A stretch of DNA of 16,167 nt from Lachnospiraceae bacterium (GTDB taxonomy: Bacteria; Bacillota; Clostridia; Lachnospirales; Lachnospiraceae): positions 1 to 16,167 of the forward strand of contig CAAFXG010000534.1 in assembly GCA_900766925.1 (NCBI GenBank). The letters are read 5' to 3'. Below, piece by piece: positions 5,136-12,190 of this stretch. The notes under the pieces were generated by a model that saw only the letters and a list, made by a program, of their open reading frames with translations, searched no databases and was not told the origin of the DNA. The first letter of the stretch is position 1, and each line of letters starts with the position of its first letter. Position numbers and translations under genes: made by a program.

Positions 5136-8123
5136 ATGACAGAATTTACAAGAAAACTGATTGCAAATGATAAAATCCGCTATGTAATTGCGGGAGGATG
5201 TACAACGCTTGTCAATCTAATAACATTCTTTTTATTGAGAAGCTTCACAACCATAGATAGAAATTTATGTAATGTTATAGCCATTATAGTGGCTATAACA
5301 TTTGCATATTTTGCGAATAAGCTTTTTGTATTCCGGAGCAGGACAGAGAGTGTAATTGCGACAATTGCTGAGGCAGTAAGCTTTGTATGTGCGAGATTGG
5401 TATCAATGGCTGTGGAGGTTATTGGCTTTGCGTTGCTGTGTGACAGCTTTCGTATTAACGAGGCTGCGTCCAAGCTTATTGTACAGGGTATAGTTCTGGT
5501 GCTTAATTATCTGTTTAGTAAGCTGTTCATATTTAAGAGGGAAAGAAGAACCTTCAGGCAGAATATAAAAGATAATTACTGCTACTATATTGTGTTTCTG
5601 GTAGTAACACTTACTATGCTTGGTATATGTATTGCGGAGAAGGTGGCACCGTTTGGCGGACAGTCTCTTGCTTTGGTAGACAGTCTGCATCAGTACCTGC
5701 CGTTTTTCTCCGATTACAGAGATAAATTTATCAATGAGAGAAGCTTATTTTATACATGGAATATTGCCTTGGGCTCAAATTTTGTGTCTTTATCGGCGTA
5801 CTATCTCGCCAGCCCGTTTAATTTTTTGTTTCTCCTTTTTGATAAGGTTCATATAGTGGATGGTGTTACTCTGATTTTGGTATTGAAGCTTGCCCTCACG
5901 GCAGTTTCAATGGCATATTTCCTTATTCACAGGGGTGGTAAGGCAAAAAATAATCCTATGGTCATTGCTCTTTCGCTTTGCTATGCATTCAGTAATTATG
6001 TGATTGGATATAACTGGAATGTAATGTGGATGGATTGTATAATGATATTCCCGCTTATAATTCTGGGCTTTGAAAGACTTATGGAGGACGGCGACCCAAA
6101 GCTATACACGCTGTCGTTGTTTTACTGTCTGTACTGTAATTATTATATCGGATTTATCGTATGTCTGTTTCTGGTTCTGTGGTTTTTTGCGTATTCACAC
6201 CACAGTATTAAGAAATTCTTTGAGCATGGAATAAGATTTGCAATTTATTCTCTGCTGGGTGGAGCAATGTCTGCTTTCATGCTACTTCCGGCATATTTTG
6301 GGATAATGTCAACCTCATCGGCTGACGCAAAGCTTCCGGTATGGTCATGGTATGGCAGTATATTTGAAATGTTTAAACAGCAGTTCTTCCTCACAGAGCC
6401 AATAACCAATCAGAATTACGATGGAGGAGTGAACCTATACTGCGGAACCTTTGCGATATTTGCAATATTTTTGTATATATTCAACAGAAAGGTTAAGCTT
6501 TGGGATAAGATAAGCCGGGGATTACTTCTTGCCGTTCTTATGGTGAGCTTTAATTCAACAACGTTAAATTTTATCTGGCACGGCTTTCACGATCAGTACG
6601 GAATACCTAACAGATTTTCATTTTTATACACCTTTATTCTGGTGGTTATTGCCGCAGAGGTGCTAGACAAGCTTGACAGTATGAATGTTGTTTTTGTTAC
6701 GGCTGCGGGACTGTTGACAGGTGCCTTCTTCTGTATATGCCAGATTCAGGTGGGAAATGTAATACCGCTTAAGATAATGATATCTTCATTTGCAATACTA
6801 TTTGCTTATATTTTGATTATCTCATTAAGGTCAGCCGGGGTTATGGGTAAAAAGGCATTTCCGATTGTCTTTACCGTATTATGCTCTGTTGAAATTGTTG
6901 TAAATGCAGTTGTAGGTTTCCTTGTAAATGGTACCTCATCATATGAGGACAAATATTACACAACGGAGGCAGTATCAGTGGCGAATGAATATGTAGATAT
7001 GCACGCCCAGCTTAATAATGCAGGCTTTTACCGATCTGAGCTTATGGATTCCACGACCTTGGATGAGGCAACCTGGCATAATATGCCTAGCGTTGGAATA
7101 TTCTGTTCTACCGTATTGGGAGAGGTTGTAACAACAATGGGTAAGCTTGGCTTTTACACGGGAGCAAACGAATTTTTGTATATGGGAGCAACTCCGTTCA
7201 CCAATTCAATATTTAATGTGCGATATCTCCTTGAGAGGGAGGGAGATTTGAACAATTTCTACTATCGTTATGTTGATACAATAGAAGATGTTGGGGTTTA
7301 TGAAAATCCATATCCTTTGTCTCTTGGTTTTGCCGTATCGGGTGATGTGAGGGACTGGGACAGAAATTACGGACTTCCGTTTGATGATTTGAATAATCTG
7401 GCATGCACAATGGCAGACGGATACAATATATTTGACATGCAGTATCCGGAGCTTTATTCGACCAGTGATTCCTGCGATACCGAGGTCGATGGTGCGGATA
7501 TAGATTTTACTGTGCATGAGTATGGGGACATGAGCCTTACTACATCATTTTACGTGGAGAAAACCGGCGATTATTATGTAAATTGCAGGGGAAATTATGT
7601 GAATAAAATCCGTTTCTTTGTAAATGGCGAGGAAATGGCATATGACAGATATCAGGTTCAGATTTTCCATCTTGGCTGGCTTCAGGAAGGAGATTATGTA
7701 ACGATTGAATATGTATATAAGGATCTGGATGTCGATTCTGAGGTTGCCCATATTCATGTTGCTACATTTGACGAGTATGCCTTCCAGCAGATATATAATA
7801 CCTTATATTCTAATATGTTAAAGGTTGAGCAGTACGAGGATGGGTATGTTCAGGGTACAATATATATGCCGGACGACAGTATTATGTTTACTTCAATACC
7901 ATATGATGAGGGCTGGACTGTTATGGTAGATGGTTATGAGGTTGACTACTATCCTGTTTGTGGTGCTTTTATTGGCGTGGATATGCTACCGGGTGAGCAT
8001 GAGGTTGAAATGTATTATGTTCCGAAGGGGCTTTATTTAGGAATAATAATTTCTGTTTGTGGCTGGGTGCTGTTTGTATTGGGAGTAATGCACAATACTC
8101 ATAAAAAACAACAGGAAAATTAG
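5136..8123 (+). CDS. GtrA-YfhO fusion membrane protein (predicted envelope glycosylation)
   Basis: This 995-residue multi-pass membrane protein fuses two families. Residues about 10-135 are a GtrA/GtcA-type domain with four membrane segments and the repeated pattern ANKLFVFRS...NYLFSKLFIFKRE; this family is linked to flipping undecaprenyl-phosphate sugars. Residues about 145-995 are a YfhO-type GT-C-like domain: DSLHQYLPFFSDY at 182-194, many hydrophobic helices, a large outside domain (about 590-965) with the family-typical YDEGWTVMVDG and LPGEHEVEMYY stretches, and a last membrane helix. In Bacillus and Listeria, separate GtcA and YfhO-like proteins act together in teichoic acid glycosylation, so one chain doing both steps is a reasonable inference. 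The polyprenyl-phosphate sugar synthase (CsbB-like) is not in the window. The ATG lies 27 bases after the cellulase stop with a weak, distant GGGAG (5118-5122), suggesting translational dependence on the upstream gene. Confidence 0.85.
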   Translation: MTEFTRKLIANDKIRYVIAGGCTTLVNLITFFLLRSFTTIDRNLCNVIAIIVAITFAYFANKLFVFRSRTESVIATIAEAVSFVCARLVSMAVEVIGFALLCDSFRINEAASKLIVQGIVLVLNYLFSKLFIFKRERRTFRQNIKDNYCYYIVFLVVTLTMLGICIAEKVAPFGGQSLALVDSLHQYLPFFSDYRDKFINERSLFYTWNIALGSNFVSLSAYYLASPFNFLFLLFDKVHIVDGVTLILVLKLALTAVSMAYFLIHRGGKAKNNPMVIALSLCYAFSNYVIGYNWNVMWMDCIMIFPLIILGFERLMEDGDPKLYTLSLFYCLYCNYYIGFIVCLFLVLWFFAYSHHSIKKFFEHGIRFAIYSLLGGAMSAFMLLPAYFGIMSTSSADAKLPVWSWYGSIFEMFKQQFFLTEPITNQNYDGGVNLYCGTFAIFAIFLYIFNRKVKLWDKISRGLLLAVLMVSFNSTTLNFIWHGFHDQYGIPNRFSFLYTFILVVIAAEVLDKLDSMNVVFVTAAGLLTGAFFCICQIQVGNVIPLKIMISSFAILFAYILIISLRSAGVMGKKAFPIVFTVLCSVEIVVNAVVGFLVNGTSSYEDKYYTTEAVSVANEYVDMHAQLNNAGFYRSELMDSTTLDEATWHNMPSVGIFCSTVLGEVVTTMGKLGFYTGANEFLYMGATPFTNSIFNVRYLLEREGDLNNFYYRYVDTIEDVGVYENPYPLSLGFAVSGDVRDWDRNYGLPFDDLNNLACTMADGYNIFDMQYPELYSTSDSCDTEVDGADIDFTVHEYGDMSLTTSFYVEKTGDYYVNCRGNYVNKIRFFVNGEEMAYDRYQVQIFHLGWLQEGDYVTIEYVYKDLDVDSEVAHIHVATFDEYAFQQIYNTLYSNMLKVEQYEDGYVQGTIYMPDDSIMFTSIPYDEGWTVMVDGYEVDYYPVCGAFIGVDMLPGEHEVEMYYVPKGLYLGIIISVCGWVLFVLGVMHNTHKKQQEN

Positions 8124-8144
8124 TAAAAATTAACAATAATGAGA

Positions 8145-8173
8145 TTGACCATGAACCAAATATATAGTAAAAT
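8145..8173 (+). promoter_or_regulatory. Sigma-A promoter of the hybrid kinase gene
   Basis: -35 TTGACC (8145-8150), 17-base spacer, -10 TAAAAT (8168-8173). Transcription would begin near 8180, about 33-45 bases before the kinase start. This separates the kinase from the upstream membrane-protein gene. Confidence 0.78.
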
Positions 8174-8212
8174 GAGTTTATAATTAGGTTATTTAGAAAA
8201 TGAAGGATAGGG

Positions 8213-9988
8213 GTGTTACAGTCAATGGATAAGTTAAGGGAACTTGGTTGGCAGAAGCTGATGATTGTTGCAGCGGTAGCCGAGGTTATTTTAGGAGTAG
8301 TTTTCGGTTCAGTGTTTAAATCTGTACCGGCAGGTATTTTGACGGGTGTTTTATCCGCAGCGGTCACAGGGTTTGTTATTTTTGTCCTATGCGGAAGTGA
8401 GATAAGAGGTCATTCCAAGAGCGACAAATATAGAAAGCTATTCATGAATCTTCCTATAGGCTTCGCTCACGCCAAGATTATTACAGACTCAATGGGCAAT
8501 AGCAATGGTTATTGTATTGAGGAGGCTAATGAGAAGTTTGGCAATTACTTTAATCTTGATAATTCAGATTATGAAGGCAAGATTTTAGGTGAGAGCAAGA
8601 TTGAAGTGCTTCAGGACATTAATGCGTGGTTTACCGCATACAATACCTCAGGAACCAAAGAGGGTGATTTCATGGATGTTGAAATTACCATGGAGAAGCT
8701 TGGCAAGGTATTTAATACTGTAATGTACAAATCGGAAGCTGATTACATAAATATGGTTGTAATTGATATTACAGACCAGAAGGAGACGGAAAACAAGCTT
8801 TCTAAGGCAATTGAAGATGCCAATGCGGCATATAAGACTCAGGCAGAGTTCCTTGCAAACATGAGTCACGAGATTAGAACCCCTATTAATGGTATTTTGG
8901 GAATGCTTCAGCTTACACTTATGGCTGATGACCTTCAGGCAGATTACAGGGATAACCTTTACACTGCCAAGGGATGTGCTGATAACCTTCTTCGTCTTAT
9001 CAATGATATTCTTGATATCAGTAAGCTTGAAGCAGGTAAATACAGCCTTAAGGAAGAGATTTTTGATGTTAGGAGTGCAATAGAAGAAACTGTTGCGGCA
9101 CAGGTTCCGCTTGCTACAAATAAGGGACTTGCGCTTGACTGTACGTTTGGTAATAATATACCTAAGCTTGTTAAGGGTGACGGACAGAGAATCCAGCAGA
9201 TACTGAATTGTCTTCTTTCTAATGCATTGAAGTTTACTGCTGAAGGCAGTGTAAGAGTTAAGATTGCGGCAATTGATGTTGATAAGGAGACTATCAATAT
9301 TCGTATAGCTGTTGCAGATTCGGGTATAGGTATTTCAGAGAAGGATATGGATAAGCTGTTTATCCGTTTCTCACAGGTTGATGCGTCTGATACAAGACGT
9401 TATGGCGGTTCAGGACTTGGACTTGTTATATCTAAACAGATTGCAGAGCTTATGGGTGGTACAATTACTGTACAGAGTAAGGAAGGCATTGGCTCAACCT
9501 TCATAGCAGAGGTTCCACTCAAGATAGTTAAGGCTGCTGAGGTGGAGAGCAAGAAGGAAGACGAGAAGAAGGAAGATGCAGCAATCTTTACAATTAATGC
9601 TCACAGCAAGGCAAGAATCCTTGTTGCAGAGGATGAGCCGGTTAACCAGCAGGTAATTGGTAAGCTGCTTGGTATGGCAGGCTTCTCATATGATATAGCT
9701 GAGAATGGTGAGAAGGCGATTGAACTGTTTAAGCAGAAGACCTATGATGCAGCGTTGTTCGATGTTCAGATGCCTGTTATGGATGGTATAGCTGCTACTC
9801 GGGAGATACGTGAGATTGAGCAGAAGGAGCATAAGAAGAGACTTCCGATTATTGCAGTTACGGCAAGAGCGATGTTTGGCGACAAGGAGCGTATCTTAGA
9901 GAATAAGATGGATGACTATATTGCCAAGCCATATAACCTTAATACTGTTGTTGAGACCTTAAACAAGTATATTGAGGTTAAAGAATAA
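8213..9988 (+). CDS. Hybrid sensor histidine kinase (TM-PAS-HisKA-HATPase-REC)
   Basis: Two-component sensor of 591 residues that autophosphorylates on His and passes the phosphate to its own receiver domain. Order: two membrane helices (about 14-36 and 38-62) with almost no outside loop; a PAS-like domain (about 75-193); HisKA with FLANMSHEIRTPINGILGM (His219); HATPase_c with the N-box LSNALKF (Asn337), VADSGIGI and GGSGLGL; an acidic/lysine linker; and a receiver (about 467-588) with EDE at 473-475, phospho-acceptor Asp517 in LFDVQMPVMDG and Lys572. There is no Hpt or output domain, and no response regulator next door, so its partner lies elsewhere. With hardly any external loop, the signal is probably sensed in the membrane or by the PAS. 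Start is GTG at 8213 (GAAGGA five bases upstream) or ATG at 8225 (AGGGG eleven bases upstream); they differ by four residues. Confidence 0.92.
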   Translation: MLQSMDKLRELGWQKLMIVAAVAEVILGVVFGSVFKSVPAGILTGVLSAAVTGFVIFVLCGSEIRGHSKSDKYRKLFMNLPIGFAHAKIITDSMGNSNGYCIEEANEKFGNYFNLDNSDYEGKILGESKIEVLQDINAWFTAYNTSGTKEGDFMDVEITMEKLGKVFNTVMYKSEADYINMVVIDITDQKETENKLSKAIEDANAAYKTQAEFLANMSHEIRTPINGILGMLQLTLMADDLQADYRDNLYTAKGCADNLLRLINDILDISKLEAGKYSLKEEIFDVRSAIEETVAAQVPLATNKGLALDCTFGNNIPKLVKGDGQRIQQILNCLLSNALKFTAEGSVRVKIAAIDVDKETINIRIAVADSGIGISEKDMDKLFIRFSQVDASDTRRYGGSGLGLVISKQIAELMGGTITVQSKEGIGSTFIAEVPLKIVKAAEVESKKEDEKKEDAAIFTINAHSKARILVAEDEPVNQQVIGKLLGMAGFSYDIAENGEKAIELFKQKTYDAALFDVQMPVMDGIAATREIREIEQKEHKKRLPIIAVTARAMFGDKERILENKMDDYIAKPYNLNTVVETLNKYIEVKE

Positions 9989-10007
9989 AATATTGACGGA
10001 TAATATG

Positions 10008-10060
10008 AGGCAGATACATTGTTGATTTAAAGATGGTGTATCTGCCTTTATTGTTTTATT
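10008..10060 (+). terminator. Rho-independent terminator of the hybrid kinase gene
   Basis: An 11-bp perfect stem (AGGCAGATACA at 10008-10018 with TGTATCTGCCT at 10037-10047) and an 18-base loop are followed by the T-rich run TTATTGTTTTATTT. It begins 20 bases after the kinase stop codon. Confidence 0.85.
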
Positions 10061-10125
10061 TCAGGACAGTTCCAAACTAATGAAAAAACTTTTATATGAT
10101 GTCGGGGGATAATACATCAAAGTGC

Positions 10126-10359
10126 GGGCGGTCACAAAAGCAATAGCAGGACGTGGCTGCCTCTAAATTATTTATACGGGTGTGGTGTATGAATTCCTTT
10201 GTTATGCTATGGAGAAGAGACTTAAAATCATGGAAATCTTTGCTGAACATGATTTTGTACAAGGCTCTTCGTAATGTCCTGCATAACGGAATTCGTACAC
10301 CACACCCGTATAAATAATTTAGAGGCAGTCACGTCCTGCTACTGCTTTTGTGACCGCCT
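10126..10359. repeat. 234-base near-perfect palindromic (hairpin) element
   Basis: The arms 10126-10197 and 10288-10359 pair base for base over 72 positions without a gap: 68 Watson-Crick pairs, three G-T pairs (10126/10359, 10156/10329, 10190/10295) and one A-C mismatch (10143/10342). Inside, the symmetry continues imperfectly: GTTATGC (10201-10207) with GCATAAC (10281-10287), GAAGAG (10214-10219) with CTCTTC (10265-10270), and an apical 9-bp stem AAAATCATG/CATGATTTT (10224-10232/10248-10256) closing a 15-base loop. Three of the four arm differences still allow RNA pairing. No clear target-site duplication flanks it. A 32-base segment (10261-10292) recurs at 122-153. It lies between two converging genes and could serve as a terminator or 3' stabiliser for PEPCK, but the kinase already has its own terminator. 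Confidence 0.92.
10189..10317 (+). other. Possible 42-codon small ORF inside the palindrome
   Basis: An ATG at 10189 opens a frame of 42 codons ending TAA (10315-10317), starting MNSFVMLWRRDLKSW and ending in KALRNVLHNGIRTPHPYK. It covers the loop region and most of the right arm. There is no ribosome site before the ATG; the frame is open back to 10147. The last 18 codons match an equivalent open frame in the copy at the window start, with 14 of 18 residues the same and a stop at nearly the same point. Ten of those identities come from the exact DNA core, so the protein signal is suggestive only. It may be a chance consequence of the repeat, or a relic of a coding unit. Confidence 0.25.
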
Positions 10360-10393
10360 CTAATATTAAATAAAATTAATTAATATTTAAGAA

Positions 10394-12007
10394 TTAAAGC
10401 TGTGGACCGGCAGCAACTAATGCCTTACCAGCTTCGTTTGTCTCATACTTCTTGAAGTTCTTTACAAATCTTGCAGCAAGATCCTTTGCCTTTGTCTCCC
10501 ACTCAGTAGGATCTGCATAAGTATCACGAGGATCAAGAATTGTAGGATCTACACCTGGAAGCTCTGTAGGAACTTCAAAGTCGAACATTGGAATCTTCTT
10601 AGTTGGAGCTTCGTTGATAGCACCGCTTAAGATAGCATCAATGATTCCACGGGTATCCTTAATTGTGATACGCTTACCTGTTCCGTTCCATCCTGTATTT
10701 ACAAGATATGCCTTTGCACCGCTCTTTTCCATTCTCTTAACGAGCTCCTCACCATACTTAGTAGGGTGTAACTCTAAGAATGCCTGACCGAAACATGCTG
10801 AGAATGTAGGTGTTGGCTCTGTGATTCCACGCTCTGTACCTGCAAGCTTAGCTGTAAAGCCTGAAAGGAAGTAGTACTGTGTCTGCTCAGGTGTAAGGAT
10901 TGATACAGGAGGAAGTACTCCGAATGCATCTGCTGAAAGGAAGATTACATTCTGAGCTGCAGGACCTGCAGAAACTCCATTAACCTTAGAAGCGATATTT
11001 GTAATATGGTCAATTGGATAAGAAACACGAGTATTCTCTGTTACGCTCTTATCATCAAAATCAATCTTGCCGTCAGCATCAACTGTAACGTTCTCAAGAA
11101 GAGCATTTCTCTTAATTGCGTTGTAGATATCAGGCTCTGACTCCTTGTCAAGACCGATAACCTTAGCATAACAACCACCTTCGAAGTTGAATACGCCATT
11201 GTCATCCCAACCATGCTCATCATCACCGATAAGAAGTCTCTTAGGATCTGTAGAGAGTGTTGTCTTACCTGTTCCTGAAAGACCGAAGAAGATTGCTGTG
11301 TTCTTACCTTCCATGTCTGTATTTGCAGAACAGTGCATTGAAGCAATTCCCTTAAGTGGTAAGTAGTAGTTCATCATAGAGAACATACCCTTCTTCATCT
11401 CTCCGCCGTACCATGTATTGATGATAACCTGCTCGCGGCTTGTGATGTTGAATGCTACACATGTTTCAGAATTAAGACCTAATTCTTTGTAGTTCTCAAC
11501 CTTAGCCTTAGAAGCGTTGTATACAACGAAATCCGGCTCAAATGTCTCAAGCTCTTCATCTGTAGGAATGATGAACATGTTCTTTACAAAGTGAGCCTGC
11601 CATGCAACCTCAACGATGAAACGAACTGCCATACGTGTATCTTTGTTTGCACCACAGAATGTATCAACTACATAAAGCTTTTTGTTGCAAAGCTCTTTCT
11701 TAGCAATATCCTTAACGGTTGCCCAAACATCCTCGCTCATAGGGTGATTGTCATTTGGGTAATCCTCTGTTGTCCACCATACAGTGTCCTTAGAATTCTC
11801 ATCTACTACAATGTACTTATCTTTAGGAGAACGACCTGTGTAGATACCTGTCATAACATTTACAGTATCAAGCTCGGTATTCTGTCCAACTTCATAGCCT
11901 TCGTTAGAAGCCTTTGTTTCTTCCTCGAATAATACTTCGAAAGAAGGATTGTGTACAATTTCTGTAGTACCGGTAATGCCATACTTGGTTAAATCGATGT
12001 TTGCCAT
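10394..12007 (-). CDS. pckA: Phosphoenolpyruvate carboxykinase (ATP-dependent)
   Basis: Interconverts oxaloacetate plus ATP and PEP plus CO2 plus ADP in the cytoplasm. In fermentative anaerobes it often runs toward oxaloacetate; which direction applies here is inference. The 537-residue length fits the ATP-type family. Hallmarks: P-loop GLSGTGKTT at 242-250 (Lys248), metal/kinase-2 motif GDDEHGWDD with Asp262/Asp263, and the substrate-side motif YGGEMKKGMFSMMNYYLP. These positions sit six residues before their Escherichia coli equivalents, as expected for a complete enzyme. I chose the ATG at 12007 (MANIDLTKYG) because AGAGGT lies nine bases upstream; the longer frame to 12085 begins with TTG and lies in the leader. 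It has its own strong promoter and faces the kinase gene tail to tail, with the palindrome in its 3' region. Confidence 0.96.
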   Translation of the reverse strand: MANIDLTKYGITGTTEIVHNPSFEVLFEEETKASNEGYEVGQNTELDTVNVMTGIYTGRSPKDKYIVVDENSKDTVWWTTEDYPNDNHPMSEDVWATVKDIAKKELCNKKLYVVDTFCGANKDTRMAVRFIVEVAWQAHFVKNMFIIPTDEELETFEPDFVVYNASKAKVENYKELGLNSETCVAFNITSREQVIINTWYGGEMKKGMFSMMNYYLPLKGIASMHCSANTDMEGKNTAIFFGLSGTGKTTLSTDPKRLLIGDDEHGWDDNGVFNFEGGCYAKVIGLDKESEPDIYNAIKRNALLENVTVDADGKIDFDDKSVTENTRVSYPIDHITNIASKVNGVSAGPAAQNVIFLSADAFGVLPPVSILTPEQTQYYFLSGFTAKLAGTERGITEPTPTFSACFGQAFLELHPTKYGEELVKRMEKSGAKAYLVNTGWNGTGKRITIKDTRGIIDAILSGAINEAPTKKIPMFDFEVPTELPGVDPTILDPRDTYADPTEWETKAKDLAARFVKNFKKYETNEAGKALVAAGPQL

Positions 12008-12087
12008 TTTGTCTTTACCTCTTTCCTTTACTTTAGTTTTATATTTTGTTTTAGCTATATCTATATTAATTAAAGCTAACCACAATC

Positions 12088-12116
12088 AGTATATAGTTAA
12101 GAATAAAATAAGTCAA
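12088..12116 (-). promoter_or_regulatory. Sigma-A promoter of pckA
   Basis: On the minus strand, -35 TTGACT (12111-12116), 17-base spacer, and -10 TATACT (12088-12093). Transcription would start near 12081, giving a leader of about 75 bases. No riboswitch-like structure or obvious catabolite site was recognised around it. Confidence 0.82.
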
Positions 12117-12190
12117 TCATTTTTAAAATTTTGGTATGTTGAAATAAAAGAATGAACCGGGTAAATTCGTATTATTTATTTTGTTAAGTT

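Larger units (their letters stand above)
9989..10393. other. 405-base gap between convergent kinase and PEPCK genes
   Basis: In order: an intrinsic terminator (10008-10060); about 65 bases without recognised features apart from a weak hairpin GATGT...ACATC at 10098-10118; the 234-base palindromic element (10126-10359) with an internal 42-codon open frame; and an A+T-rich stretch (10361-10390) before the PEPCK stop codon. No convincing promoter for the element was found on either strand. Confidence 0.8.

Noticed and set aside
8200..8232. Ten-codon leader ORF (MKDRGVTVNG) overlapping the kinase start
   Set aside because: No ribosome site of its own; its codons overlap the kinase's ribosome site, so it is most likely chance.
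10126..10359. Palindrome as an insertion sequence or CRISPR unit
   Set aside because: No transposase, no clear target-site duplication and no spaced direct repeats; only an inverted, hairpin-type organisation is visible.
11591..11932. 113-codon rightward frame inside pckA
   Set aside because: Antisense shadow of a fully conserved enzyme, without ribosome site or recognisable domain.
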